From assembly GCA_033398695.1 (NCBI GenBank), contig CM065818.1, forward strand, positions 34,744,001-34,808,000: DNA of 64,000 nt. The letters run 5' to 3'. Every line of letters starts with the position of its first letter. Positions within the stretch are counted from its first letter, which is position 1. The notes beneath the pieces are model-generated. The model saw only the letters and a program-made list of their open reading frames with translations, was not told the DNA's origin and ran no database searches. The translations under genes and the position numbers were made by a program. The DNA comes from Orobanche coerulescens (taxonomy: Eukaryota; Streptophyta; Magnoliopsida; Lamiales; Orobanchaceae). Below are positions 10,659 to 22,252 of the stretch, piece by piece.

Positions 10659-11523
10659 AATTATTAGGACTGTCCAAGTGAAGTCTATTCAAATATGATT
10701 TGGAAATGAATGAATGCGATGTACCAGTATCAAAAAGGGTACACACAGGTTGAGATAGAATTACGAGTATACCTGAGATCATTCGGGCCTCCGGATCGTT
10801 GGTCCACTTCATCGCATGAATTAGGGTCTTACCGACCCCCGAACCGGACGCTCCCGTCTGAGAAATATGAGTTCCGCTCTTATTCGCTTCCGTCGTCTTA
10901 AACGACGCTGAAAGAGCAGTCTGATTCTGAATCGCTGATCGCTTCGGGGCCTGAGATGTCACCGGAGTCGGCTTGGAGTCCCTTCGGCAAAAACGGGCCT
11001 TATGCCCAACAATCCCACAGTTATGGCACGTGATAGACGGTTTCCGACATTTAGTGCTGTAATGACCCGGCGCTCCACAGTTGAAACAGGTGATGGCTGA
11101 TATGGCTGCTCGGGACTGAGATCCCACAGGATTAGGCGCCGTAGGAGGTCTCTCAGAAAAGTTAGGACTCGCATGAGGCTTCTTGAAGGTTGACTGACTG
11201 CCTTCGGACTGATTACGCTTCGTTGATTTCTTGTTGCCAGATGAAGGTTGTTGCTCAGCAATTTCCTTAGCAGCAGGCTCATACGTGAGAGTTCTCTCGA
11301 TTAATTCGGCCAGAGTGGCGCAGTGATGATTAAGCAATTGCATATGGGTCATCATGACCTGCATAAAAGTGAGTGGATCAACCCGAACATCTTTCGATCG
11401 AGCTGAGTCCTGGGTACGACTTCCTAGCAATGAGTGATTATTTCCCGGATTTTGGCCCGCACCGCGGCCTCTCCCCGTGCGTCCCCTGACAGCTCTCTCC
11501 ATACTGAAGTAGGAAGGTCGCAT
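10591..11523 (-). pseudogene. B1 gag (core deleted), two zinc knuckles, protease start
   Basis: The 310-codon ORF starts with a basic RGRTGRGRGAG N-terminus and a short helical stretch. It lacks the ~200-residue retrotransposon gag core normally found next. The C-terminal half has two good CCHC knuckles (CFNCGAPGHYSTKC and CHNCGIVGHKARFC), which bind RNA in the particle. A protease follows, with active site LFDTGTSHSFIS. Gag and protease are fused in one frame, as usual for chromoviruses. The missing core means no particle could form without help in trans. Confidence 0.85.
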
Positions 11524-12003
11524 GATAATTATATATCTCGTATGAGTACCGCATTATGATTTACGTCATGAAATGGTGAAAATGAGCATACGCGTTCTGA
11601 CACAGTGATTACATGAATGATTAACTGAGGTGACATAATTATCTGGTGATATTCTTGAAATGATTATCTTGAAGAAGTTAACAAGATTAATGATATGATC
11701 CTCAAGATCAACAGTTGAGTAATGAAATGAACTGAGTGATTAATGAGTTAAGCATGATCAACATGATCAAAATGAAAATGATGTTTGAGGATTGTTAACT
11801 GATGAATGATGAATGAGTGATTCTTATTGCCAGAAATTATACCATGGCATCACAAAACTTACTGTTCTTTGGTCTGAGGGGCTCGGCTTTTGCACAGGTC
11901 ATACATGACGCGAAAGTCCAATGATACTAGTCTGATGAACGATGATTTCAAATGAGACATGACTCGGAAAGTAGTATTCAAAACCTGTCTCCGATACCAA
12001 CTC
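11524..12003 (-). other. B1 leader with primer-binding site
   Basis: No reading frame is convincing here. The complement of 11984-11999 reads TGGTATCGGAGACAGG, a primer site of the initiator-Met tRNA type, 4 bases from the 5' LTR. The rest is AT-rich leader with many ATGA repeats. Confidence 0.75.
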
Positions 12004-14268
12004 TGTAACACCCCAAACTAGGCGGATATTACAGTGCCGTGGACCCCCGACTGGGACCCACCAGGCGAATGAAAATTTATGAATTAACAACGTAAATGTA
12101 GTACCAAACCACATCATATTACCAAGTACTCCGATGAGGAGTCTAAGTATAATACACCCAGGAAGAATACTGAATACATGTATATTTTATGTGAAGATAA
12201 AATATACAACATTAAATGAAAATGAATATCCAAACGGAAATCTGCAGTGGAAATAAAGATGAAAGGACATGAATAAATGAAACGGACTGGGGGCCCCTAC
12301 TAGTATCATTGGGACACCTCGCCGTCAACGTTCTCTTCACATGCCTTAGCCTTGCCATGACCTGAAAACAATATCCCCCAACGGGGTCAGTTACACAGAA
12401 CAACAATCCTCAAGAGTTGAATAAACACAATCATGATATATCTAAATTATGAAATGAAGCTGAAGAGAGGCATCATAGTACACCCGTAATGGAATGTGCA
12501 CATGCACAAGACGGATGTCCGGACACACCCGCCATTGTACCTAATTAGTCTCACGGGGGTACATTACCGTGTGCACAGTCCAATGTGTCGGTGAACCCAA
12601 CACATGACCATCACGTGCCCGACTAAAAATCCCACACATCCACACCCGGCCGCGCAATATGAACCCAGAAGGTCATATGAACAAGAATGACCATAAATAA
12701 TAATAATGAATAACAATCCGACAAAGTCAAGAATGACTCACCAAGATGAAATGATAGTGAAACGAACGATAGTTCAATGAAATGATTGGAACTGTCGTTC
12801 CTTGTGAATGAAGTGATTAATTGACAATTACAAGTCTCAATACGATTAATACATTATGAATGAATTATAATTATGAATGAACAACAACAAAAGGAATGAA
12901 TATGCTTTTAACCGAGTAAGAATTAACTTACGCAACACCGGTGAACAATGTCCTTCCACGAACAACGTCCTAAATGAAATGTCGGTCACTCGAACAACCT
13001 TGAATAACACAATTACCAACAATCCGTTCAACATACGAATCAAACACGAATATAACGAACTCAAAACGTCGATACGACTAAACCAAGTTCATTGGGGCAT
13101 AATATCGAACACGTTGTAACCAATCTTCGATTGTTTACAATAAACCTCCGTTATATCCATACCAAACCTCCAATGAGTGATTCAATCCATCAAAACATCT
13201 TCAATACACTCAATAATCCAAAATGAATACACAATTCGAGATTACATCGACATCTAATCGAAAAACCCCAAATCCAAATCAATATTCAAAGTGTTCTTGA
13301 ATAATCCCTATTAATCCGATGATAATCCTTAAAAATTCATAATCACAAGTATATCACTTCATATATCATGATTATCACATCCAAAACATCATATCCCAAC
13401 TCAAAATCGAAATACAAGATGTTGAAGAATTTACCTTTGAAGATCCAAACACTTCGATCCGGTGAATACGTGTTAAATCGACTATCCAAGCTTCACAAAC
13501 GAACGAAGATGAAGAAATTCGAACACACCAGTGTTTGATGATGAAAAATTTCTCCCACAAACCCTCTCTGTCGGACCAAGGTGAAGAAGTGGAGGAAATG
13601 AGGAAAGAAAACCCGTCGGTCCACTTAAATAGGTCACAGGGACGCACGACCAACCTGCACGACCAAGTGTCCGTGCGTTCGGTCGTGTGTGAGGCTTCTG
13701 CCGGCTGCTGCTCTTAGCGCAGGAGCGCCGCGCACGAGCAGCAACTCGTGCGGCCTGCTCGTGTGGCCCTGACTCGAACGCTGGGCCTCCTGCCCAGTAC
13801 AGCCGCAACACACGAGCACCACGCCCGAGCAGTTGCTCGTGTGGCCTGCTCGTGCGGCACTAACTCGACCACTGGGCCTCCTGCCCAGTACAGCCGCAAC
13901 ACACGAGCGCCGCGCACGAGCAGTTGCTCGTGTGGCCTGCTCGTGCGGCACTGACTCGGCCGCTGGGTCTCCTGCCCAGTTCAGCCGCAACGCACGAGCG
14001 CCGCGCACGACAAGATGCTCGTGCGGCCTGCTCGTGCGGCCCTGCTCGACAAGCAGTCCTGCCCATAACGATGCACCGAGTACAAAAATTACAGAATTCG
14101 AGAAGTACGGGAACAAAAGCACGAGAATTACAAATATTACGCCGAACGGTGAACACAATTGAATGAGTATGAATGATGAGTGATTATTAATGAGTGAAAA
14201 TTACTGAGTGACAATTACTGACTGATAATTATTGAATGATAATGACTGAATTACAACCGGGTATTACA
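12004..14268 (-). repeat. B1 5' LTR
   Basis: It runs on the plus strand from TGTAACACCCC to GGGTATTACA and is very similar to 5336-7588. The most visible differences are in the array (about 13715-14055), where all four 91-bp units are intact here. TATA box on the minus strand at 13625-13634. Confidence 0.92.
13715..14055. promoter_or_regulatory. CG-N2-CG array (CGCACG/CGTGCG) in B1 5' LTR, four 91-bp units
   Basis: Four head-to-tail units of 91 bp each carry inverted pairs of GCACGAGC and GCTCGTGC, plus a CTGGGCCTCCTGCCCAG hairpin. This is the intact form of the array at 7047-7375. Confidence 0.85.
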
Positions 14269-14273
14269 TTTGT

Positions 14274-14562
14274 TTTGCATCCAGGTACATTCAGGTTTTA
14301 GCGAGCATAATGAATGATGATCGATATTAATCACATGGGGACCCATACGATGTTGTATTGGTTTAGTTGTAGTTATTTCCGATGTAGTTTTTCCCCGTTG
14401 TGCGGGAGCATATTGTATTTTGACTCCTGCGTGGGTATGTATTGAGATTGAGTTGTATGTATTAATTGAAAGACCTAATTGGTCTATTGGGTCGTCATTT
14501 AGCCTTGAAGGCTATATTTTGATGTTTGATTTTAGTTACCATCCTGGTAGATCCTTGAGGAA
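14274..14562 (+). repeat. A1 3' LTR, right part, truncated
   Basis: The A-family LTR resumes after B1 (TTTGCATCCAGGTACATTCAGG) and can be followed to GGTAGATCCTTGAGGA near 14562. The last ~55 bases of the LTR, including the GGGGGTGTTACA end present in A2 and A3, are missing. A1 is therefore cut off here by a deletion or a later rearrangement. Confidence 0.8.
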
Positions 14563-15790
14563 AGGGCATGTCCAAGCATACGATATACAAGTCTTTCATT
14601 AAAACTTAATGCTCAATTAAGTTTTATCGATTTACGGATAAGTTAAGCAATTTGAGTTCTAAACACTTCTAGTGCAAGACTCCTTATCTCATAAGGAGTG
14701 GCATGTTTCTACTCAAAAGCACGGACATCATTTCTATTTATTTACCAAATCAAGAACGCCAATGACATACAATAAATAAAAAAATAATCACTGTCTTTTA
14801 TTAATGAATACATAATCACATATAGATGCCCTAACTCTCTTATCCTCAGAGTGACATTCAAGGGCATACGCTAACAAGCATGTTGTCTAAATCATTTCCT
14901 GAGTGAATGATCTCTATTCTAATGATTAATTTTGTCTATCAATATGACATGATGTTCAACCTTATAAAAAAAATCAAAATTATTAGTTAAATTTTTTTCA
15001 ATAACTTTATTGTTGTATTTTAACTAGTTTGTTAATTTTTATTTCTTTTAGTCGATTTTTAATTTGTTCTATGCATCAAAACACAAATTAAAATTACTAT
15101 ATATATATATATATTAAACAAACTTCATCTGTGTTTTCTGAATTAAACAAACTTCATCTGTGTTTATTCATATTTCAAATTTAAACCTCTGCACATCAGT
15201 CCTATATTATTCAAAAGAAAACCATTTATTTTAAAAATATTTGGAAAATGCATTTTTCCAAAAAGACATGAGAAACCATTTACTTTAGTGACCATTTACT
15301 TCAAAAACCATTTACTTCAGAAACCATCAAAAAAACTATTTACTTCAGAAATATAATTCAATCTTTATGTTATTTTTCTCCTTTTTTGTTCTTTATAGCT
15401 TCATATTGGTGACAAAGGCTGAACTTGAAGATTAATGGTGGTAAAAAAAGGACCCCCAGTTAATTTTTATTTTTATTTTTGGTATCTTTTATATTATTGG
15501 TGGATTCCATGTATTGTTAGTAAGGATGAGAAACATCAATTTATCATAATAGTTCAGTCAATGTGTTATTGTTCATTACTCTTCTAAACAATAGTAAAAT
15601 TTGGTGTTGGCTCATAATAGAGATGAATAATTCAGTAATTCGCAACTATAAAGGGCCCACACCAGTTAGTTAATATTTATTTCAGTAATTTGATTCTTGT
15701 ATTTTAATGAGTGAGTTAATGTTTATTTCAGTTAGTTAGTTTTTATTTATTTTATTTTGAATAACTTCGTTGATATCTCTTAGTAAGTTT
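14563..15790. other. Unassigned AT-rich DNA between A1 and the Helitron helicase
   Basis: No coding region can be supported. A small inverted repeat (ACTCCTTATCTCATAAGGAGT) lies near 14679, a 27-bp direct repeat (ATTAAACAAACTTCATCTGTG) near 15113-15165, an (AT)n run at about 15093-15112, and short repeats of ACCATTTACTTCA near 15265-15350. The right half may belong to the Helitron 5' portion (an intron before the helicase exon). The left half resembles a decayed LTR-element fragment that I cannot place. Confidence 0.4.
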
Positions 15791-15812
15791 ATTGCTGCAT
15801 ATTTTAATTGCA

Positions 15813-16640
15813 GGTATTAAAACTTACTAAAAACATGAGATTGCAAAATCTCCTTGGCGATGAAGAAAGTGGTGAACTTAGAAACTTTGCAGAGTGGATA
15901 TTGAGCATTGGTAATGGAGAAGCTGGAGGGCCAAATGATGGGGATTCTGTTATTGATATACCCGAGGATATGTTGGTTTCTTATCATGAGGTGAATCTGA
16001 TTGAGGCTATAGTGAATAGTACTTACCCAAAAATTTTAATTAGAGGTTTTTGTTCAAATTATTTAAATGGAAGGGCTATACTTGCTCCCACGCTCGACGA
16101 AGTAAGAATGGTGAATGAGTATATGATTGGCATAAACCAGTCCACATTGAAGACTTATTATAGTTCAGATTCAACATGTAGATCAGAGGATGTTGATAAT
16201 GATCTTCTCCGAGAAATTCATACTCCTGAATTTCTGAATAGTATTTCGGCGTCTGGTGTTCCGAGCCACATTTTAAACCTAAAAGTATGCCTTCCTGTCA
16301 TGTTCATGCGCAACATAGACCATTCATCTGGACTTTGTAATGGTACTCGTCTTATTATTACTAGACTTGGTGAACACACTGTAGAGGTGAAGGTCTTAAA
16401 TGGAATAAGTGCAGGGAAGTACTTTCTAATTCCTCGATTAAGTCTCACTCCATCTGATATAAGAATAAGAGTCAAGGACAAACTCTTACTACTGCAGGGG
16501 TTTTGCTAAGGAGACCAGTCTTCACACATGGACAATTATATATTGTTGTTTCTCGGGTCACAAATAGAAAGGGCTTGAAGTTGTAATTTGTGATGATGAA
16601 AGAAGGTCGACAAACAAAACGACAAATATTGTTTACAAAG
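15813..16640 (+). pseudogene. Helitron PIF1-like helicase, C-terminal fragment
   Basis: The block starts after a good 3' splice signal (TTTTAATTGCAG, ending 15812) with VLKLTKNMRLQ, followed by FAEWILSIGNG, DIPEDML and YPKILIRGF..YLNGRAILAPT, then LPVMFMRNIDHSSGLCNGTRLIITRLG. These are the C-terminal helicase motifs of plant Helitron Rep/helicases, which drive rolling-circle transposition. A stop at 16507 and a missing segment remove the conserved SQGQSL region. The sequence resumes with RRPVFTHGQLYIVVSRVTNRKGLK and, after another frameshift, VICDDE. The Rep nuclease part is absent. Confidence 0.88.
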
Positions 16641-16964
16641 AAGTTCAATAATATTTAATTTAATGTTCATTCACCATGTTGGATCAATTATTGTTATTTG
16701 GAATAAGTGATGATGATTCGTTTTACACTTTTAGTAGTCGGACTACATAAGAGTTACTATGCTTTTGAAACTATTTGAATATACAAATCTAACAGCCATT
16801 CTTGGGCTTCTACCTGACATATAAATCAAATGTTAGACAAATTTTTCAGTTATAAAACATGTGATAATTCGTTGAAAGTTCTAATCATTCTAATGACCCT
16901 ATTAGGCTTTATTTTGCTAATCTTGGGTATTGACATGTTAGAATCATTTGTTTAACGCTCTTCC

Positions 16965-16991
16965 CGTGCAGCGCACGTGTGAAAAGACTAG
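16965..16991 (+). mobile_element. Helitron 3' terminus
   Basis: A short hairpin CGTGC-AGC-GCACG (16965-16977) is followed 10 bases later by CTAG (16988-16991) and a host T. This is the plant Helitron 3' end: a subterminal hairpin and CTRR, with insertion between A and T. It sits about 350 bases downstream of the helicase, in the right orientation. The 5' TC end was not found. Confidence 0.8.
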
Positions 16992-17954
16992 TAATAGATG
17001 AATATGCAGAAGAAAATAACTATTTGGGATTTTTGTGTAAGCAATATAAACCAAATAGAAAATAAAATTAAAATTTGAAACTAATATAATTAAAATTTGA
17101 AATTATGTGTTAAATGGTAATTTTAACAGCAATTGTCTGGAATTAAATTTAATATTGGTACTTTTAATAGTGATTCTTAAACTGCAGTCAAAAGAATTCC
17201 AAAATCACTATTATAGGTTGTTGTATAGTAGTGCCAAAAAAAACATTCTTCAATGGTTTGTTTTACAACAGTTTAGATATGTTGTTTTCATTATGTTTAT
17301 GCAACATACTATTTATATTTTTGTTGTCTTCATTATATTAAAAAACATGGTTATTCCTGTTGCACGTATATGTACTGACATTGTACCATTTTTCAATTGC
17401 ACAAAGCATAAATCCATTCACATCCAAATCCACCTAGCATTGAGTACAATCTCCCACTTACACATTGGGCCTTGGTTGGCAGCAACAATCCAAATTTCTC
17501 CCGGAATTTAAAGGCGAAGATGTTGTAAATCTGAGATCCGATACCATTGTTTGGTGTTATTGAGTCTTTTCACTCTAAAAAACTAGCTCAAAGGATGAAA
17601 TTTTTCTCACACTTATTAAACAAACACCCAACACTTCAACAGTCAATGTGGGATAACCCAACATGCACTAGTGGCAGTCCTTCAAAGGAGCTGATCAACG
17701 AGACACGAATCTAGCGACAATTCTGACAGTATTTCAGCAAAAAAATATCATTATACAGATCCGAACTCGCAACATCGGAGTGTTCCACCTTACCACTAAT
17801 CTCTGTCGCGGGTCCAAATAGTGATTATACTTATCACTTGTCCAACGGAACATATTGTTCCTTCCAATATCCAGATGTAACACTATTGAATCTCATCCCT
17901 TTTAGTTAAGGGGAAATGTTATTCATTTTTGTGCTACACCAATCTCACTTTAGC
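16992..17954. other. Unassigned DNA between Helitron end and HAT1
   Basis: There is no supportable gene; the 134-codon ORF at 17107-17511 has no recognisable motif and low-complexity composition. The complement of about 17538-17553 reads TGGTATCGGATCTCAG, resembling an iMet primer site, which hints at an old LTR-element scrap. A phrase near 17645 (CAATGTGGGATAACCCAACA) also recurs in decayed plant retroelements. This may be the oldest DNA in the window. Confidence 0.4.
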
Positions 17955-18958
17955 TAGAGGTGTTCAAACGAACCGACAGTTTTGAATCGTTGACCGCGGT
18001 TCAGTTCAAAACCAGAACCGTGAACCGTTTTAAGACGGTCTGGTTCCAGTTCGTCATTTTGACGAACCGCGAACCGGCAGTTCAACTACCAGTTTTTAAA
18101 AAAAAATCAAAAGTTCAAATTTTGACCGTTATGAACCGGCGGTTCAACTGGGAACTGGAGTTCCAACGGTCACAACTTCAATTTTTTTTATACATTTTTA
18201 CACCTATAAATACCCCCTCACATCCTTCATTTTTCTCACACCAACTATCTATCTACTTTCTCTCTAATTTCTATTCTCTCAACTCTCAAGTATTATACTT
18301 TTAATTGAAAAATATGTCAAGTGGTCAAATTAACCGGGGAAAGGGAAAGGCTATCACCGGCATTCCTCGACGAGGAAGAGCGGTGCTAGTGGTAGTACTC
18401 CTATTCATTCTCCGAGTTCTAACGCTATTCCAAGTCCGAATTTTGGAGATTATGTTCCTGATGAATTAACCGAGGAACAAATCAACGAAATATTTGAAGC
18501 CTCAAAATCGATTCATGAAGATAATGAGCAACTAACAAAACCAAAACAAAGGAAACCATCCGAGCTCAAATCTCCATTATTTGCGCTTCATTATACAAAA
18601 ATGGACGACGTTGCATCTGGTCCCGGTCATTTCTTGGCCACTATTGCGATAAAATGTACAAGTTTAAAAAAGGAGGAGGTTACGGGACACTCAATGGCCA
18701 TATACAAAGACAACATCCCGATAAAGTTGACATCGAGTCTAATCAAACCCAACTTCGAGGCACGGTGACATCGTCTAATGGTCCCAATCAAGGTAATAGT
18801 TCTTTATATAAATTTAATTCAATTACCACTAGAAAAGAATTAGCTAGATTTATTTATGGTAAATCTCTTCCTTTTAACTTTACCGACAACCAAATGTATG
18901 AAAATTTTACTCAACTAAATTTTAATCCCGCTAGTAAAAAAATTTCACGCTCTACCGT
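17955..18958 (+). mobile_element. HAT1: hAT transposon, 5' end to the A2 insertion
   Basis: The left terminus TAGAGGTGTTCAAACG begins at 17955. About 220 bases of subterminal DNA follow, packed with GAACCG/CGGTTC motifs in both orientations, the usual transposase-binding arrangement of Ac-like hAT elements. A TATA box (CTATAAATACC, about 18204) precedes the ATG at 18314. The element is interrupted at 18958 by A2, resumes at 45150, is interrupted again at 45672 by G2, and its 3' end is beyond the window. Confidence 0.8.
18314..18958 (+). pseudogene. HAT1 transposase, N-terminal part
   Basis: It starts MSSGQINRGKGK and needs a frameshift near 18360 to continue as SGSTPIHSPSSNAIPSPNFGDYVPDELTEEQ. 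A BED-type zinc finger follows (HYCDKMYKFKKGG..TLNGHIQRQHP, about 18640-18720), the DNA-binding domain of hAT transposases. The next block, ELARFIYGKSLPFNF...FNPASKKISRST, is the conserved region before the catalytic core. The reading frame runs directly into the A2 insertion after the serine-arginine-threonine, and the rest of the sentence is found 26 kb away at 45150. Confidence 0.88.
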
Positions 18959-20159
18959 TGTAACACCCCCAATCCGCTCAGGGATATTACACGCCGTAGA
19001 TCCTTTCCTAAAGGATCTACCAGGCTGGTAACAACATTGAACAACTCAATAATGCCTTTAAGGCTAAAACGACTCAGTAGACCGACAACTCAATTATAAT
19101 TCATGCCCACGCAGGGGTCAAAATACAACAACTCCCGTACAATGGGAAAGAATACTGCAGTGGAAATAAAATACAACTAAACCAATGACATCATACGTAT
19201 CTTCGTGTGATTAGTATCGTTCATCTTTCATCATCCTTCATGCCGACCCTGTGCTATGCTCCAAAACCTGAATGCAAAAACAGACATCCACCCCCGAATA
19301 CTCGGGGGTTAGCAAAACTTCACTGTTTTGCTAGTGCAAGTACAAGTGCAAAAATACGAGCCATACAATACAAGTTCCAAGAACAATAATAATCAGGAAT
19401 CCTCAAAGATTCAAATACAACTAAACAAACACTTCCCGAGGCAAGAGTTTGGGTAAAACGTTCTAAAACCAAAAGATCACAATCCAGGAGAAAACAATTT
19501 ACAAAATGGTTTAATAAGCCATCGGGAGTTTTAGTAGAAAACAATTTAGGATTATCAAATCCTACTCTTTCCAAAATCAACAGGGGTCACAGCCCAAAGG
19601 TTTTGTTTTCGCAAATAGAAAACCTGTAATATCCGCAATTTTCGATTTTCGGCAAATTCCTTTTTCGGTCGGAGTCCGTTTTGACGACTCGCTCATGACC
19701 GTTTCGTCATTCTGAGAATGATTAATTCTACACTTTTTGACATCCGAGTTCGTTTCGGTGTCGTTTTGTTGAGTTCCGTGCTTTTTAGCGACTTTTCCGC
19801 GCTTGAGTTCGATTCTTGCGAATCTCGTTGCTAAACCGCTTTGAGTTTCCGATAAGTCCGCTTAACTTTGTTAGACGTGTTGTGAACTTCGGTTTGGTTA
19901 TTCGATCACGTATCGTGATTTCAGGCGTTTTGGGCCATTTTGTAATTTCTTGAAAGTTACGGTATCCGTATCTGTAATTGTTGTCTCGACCGTTTCTTGG
20001 TCACGTATGACTAAATATGGTATTACGTTTTCATTTCGAGTCGTTTATGTCGTCCGTGAACTTTTCGCCGTGTTCGTTCGTGCGTTTTCGGAAATCGGGT
20101 CGCCGAGCCACGACGGTTATGGATCGCCGGACGGTGGCGGATCGCCGGACGATTTCGGC

Positions 20160-20505
20160 ACCGGCCGGACGGTGCGCGAGATCCGCGTAGCGCACGCCAC
20201 TGGCCGGAAGGCTGCGCGCTAACCGGCAGTGTAGCGACGCCATCTTGGCCTAACGCACGCCATCGGGCACAGGCGGTGGGGTTTACGAGGTTCGGACTCG
20301 GTCGAGATCGGCGAGTAGCGCACGCTACGCCGCGGCGTAAGCGCTAGTCGGCGGCGTAGCGCCGCTGTCGGCCGGCTAGCGACGTTACTGGCCGGCGATT
20401 GATCCGGTGGCTCTTGGGCCAGTCGGCTACCGCGCGCAGGCTTCCGGCCGTAGCGCACGCTAGCGGGAGTCGGGAGACGAGTCATGGTCGGCAGAATTTG
20501 GTCGG
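20160..20505. promoter_or_regulatory. CG-N2-CG palindrome array, core CGCACG, in A3 5' LTR
   Basis: Copies of TAGCGCACGCTA and degraded variants lie here, with two more copies on the far side of D1 (28992-29030) immediately before the TATA box at 29039. D1 has therefore split the array. The palindrome is the one used by G1, not the one used by A1 or A2. Confidence 0.75.
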
Positions 20506-20529
20506 TGGTGCCGGGTCGTGTGGGCCCTG

Positions 20530-21735
20530 TGTTGCTACCCAAAATATTATCCGGAGATAGATATTGCTGGAATGGATGGGATAGCAAACAAATGCAAGAG
20601 CACTTCCGAGAGAAAGATAAATAACACAAGATTTGCCGGGGTTGTTAGTCCCGGGCTTGAATGCTCTCGCGAGATATTATTAATACCAATATTCGGGGAT
20701 ATAAGTACTAATGTAAGAATACAATTACAATGAGTGTAAAGGATTCTTGTTATCTTAGCTAGTGAGCGTGTAGATTGCCGGAAGAACCAGATTTGATGCT
20801 CTGTGAGTTCTTGTAACAAAGGAGATGAACAGTCGCGGCGGTGAGAGATCGACCGTCTCTCACGGCGAGTATTTAGCTGGATGCTTGGGCTTCTGGGCTT
20901 ATGAATCCCTTGGAATCTGTCTAGTGGAGACTTGCTGCTTCTGCCGATCGTCTTCTGGACGAGAGATTTGGAGAGAGAAGTCCTGAGATGGATTCCGGTG
21001 AGATAGCCGGGAGCTTGATGATATGTATGTTCTTCAGTATTTCCGTGAATGTATCGGAATGTGAGAGAATGAGAACCTTTGGTGGAATGTATTTCGGACG
21101 TAAGTCAAATGAATTCCGAATCGTATATTCAGTGAACTCGGAACCTTTTTCCAGTAGGAGGAGGTTCTCTATTTATAGGGCTTGGATACGCCGGGCGATC
21201 GCCTTTTCTGCAATATAATAATCGGGCGATCGTCTTTCAGCACATGGGCCTGTCCCCTCAAAGTCTGCAGGAGTTGCTGGCAGTCAACTATGCTGTCCAA
21301 TGGGGAGCTTACACGCGTCCTAAGTTACTGTCATGGGTGGTCCCACTGACTACTTTCGGCGCGCATGCTGGTAGGTGAGGTAGGTGGCAGGCTGTGGTCA
21401 AAGGTCTTGTCTGTCAGCTAAAGATCTTGTCTGCTACGAAGATCTTGTCAGCGCCTTTGGTGGATCTGCACGTGGGTGCTTTCCTGAGATCCAGTCCTTG
21501 ATGACTTTGATGGGCGATCGTCTCTGCTCGGGGCGCAGGTCGATTGCCCTTAGCTGGTTAGTAGAGTAGATCGCCAGCTGCCAAAGGGCGATCGCCTTGG
21601 GAGTCGATCGCTAGGTACTTGATGGTGGTCTGATATCTTCGACTTGGCGAGCTAGCCATAGTTTGACCGATGTTGACTTGGTCGCTCGGCCTTATAGTCG
21701 ATCGCCTGTCGGGATGGATAAATCGTGACACAACA
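20530..21735 (-). repeat. D1 3' LTR
   Basis: TGTTGCTACCC...CACAACA on the plus strand. In LTR orientation U3 contains CGATCG palindromes (about 21195, 21226, 21515, 21592, 21605, 21704) upstream of a CCCTATAAATAGAG promoter box (21167-21180). A polypurine tract (complement of 21736-21750, GAGCTGGGGGGCAAT) abuts it. Confidence 0.9.
21190..21712. promoter_or_regulatory. CGATCG palindromes upstream of the D1 TATA box
   Basis: Six CGATCG palindromes, several as GGCGATCGCC, lie between the LTR start and the TATA box (minus strand, 21171-21178). This is the same position as the CG-N2-CG arrays of the other elements, but sparser. The copies continue through the whole element. Confidence 0.7.
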
Positions 21736-22097
21736 ATTGCCCCCCAGCTCGCTCATACGTTGGAAACGTGGGGTGAGGTGGCTTTCTTGGCGATCGCTGA
21801 ACTTATGACGAGTGACTTCGTGTTTTATTGAACTGGCGATCGTCTTTGAGCTGATATGCTCTGGGTTCGGACGACCTGGCTGGCCGCTGAACTGCGCGGG
21901 AAAAGGCAAAGGGCGTTGAAAAGTCTCCGCGCACGTGTCGGGCTCCTATTGGAGGGCGCCAACGGTCATTAATGACTCCTCGGCTGACGCGTCCTCGAAA
22001 AGACGCGTACGCGGGTCTCGAGGGGGTCAACTAGCGCGTCGTTTGAGATCCGACCCCTGAGGTTTTCCCTTATTGCAATCGAGTCCCTGCCTTCTCC

Positions 22098-22105
22098 TAT
22101 AAAAA
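22098..22105 (+). promoter_or_regulatory. Probable TATA box of the antisense gene in D1
   Basis: TATAAAAA (within CCTATAAAAAGGGGG) lies 155 bases upstream of the ATG at 22253, on the plus strand, opposite to gag. CGATCG palindromes flank it at 21792 and 21838. This suggests that the antisense gene has its own promoter and does not depend on the LTR. Confidence 0.65.
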
Positions 22106-22252
22106 GGGGGCGCGGGGCTGCAGTCTCACTCACGCGTACGTATTGGAGAAAGAAGGTCCTGCTGCCGAATTTTCTGAAGATCTTAGCGCCGATCGTCGAT
22201 CGATTTCACTTTAGGGTAAGAAAAATCCTTTTCTTCTTTTCTATCTCTGAAA

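Larger units (their letters stand above)
5336..14268 (-). mobile_element. B1: complete Ty3/gypsy chromovirus insertion in the A1 LTR
   Basis: This is an 8.9-kb LTR retrotransposon with two LTRs (5336-7588 and 12004-14268), a tRNA-iMet-type primer site and a polypurine tract. The target duplication is TCTGT/TTTGT. Coding order on the minus strand is gag, protease, RT, integrase, chromodomain-like tail. The gag core and RNase H are missing, and several frames are broken. A 56-bp minisatellite separates protease from RT. The integrase tail resembles G1 at 1-603, so B1 and G1 are related chromoviruses with different LTRs. Confidence 0.92.

Noticed and set aside
17107..17511. 134-codon ORF
   Set aside because: Low-complexity composition and no recognisable domain. 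A chance ORF in AT-rich DNA is more likely.
17530..17560. Primer-binding-site-like sequence as evidence of another LTR element
   Set aside because: No LTR ends or coding region were found on either side, so only a possible scrap is noted.
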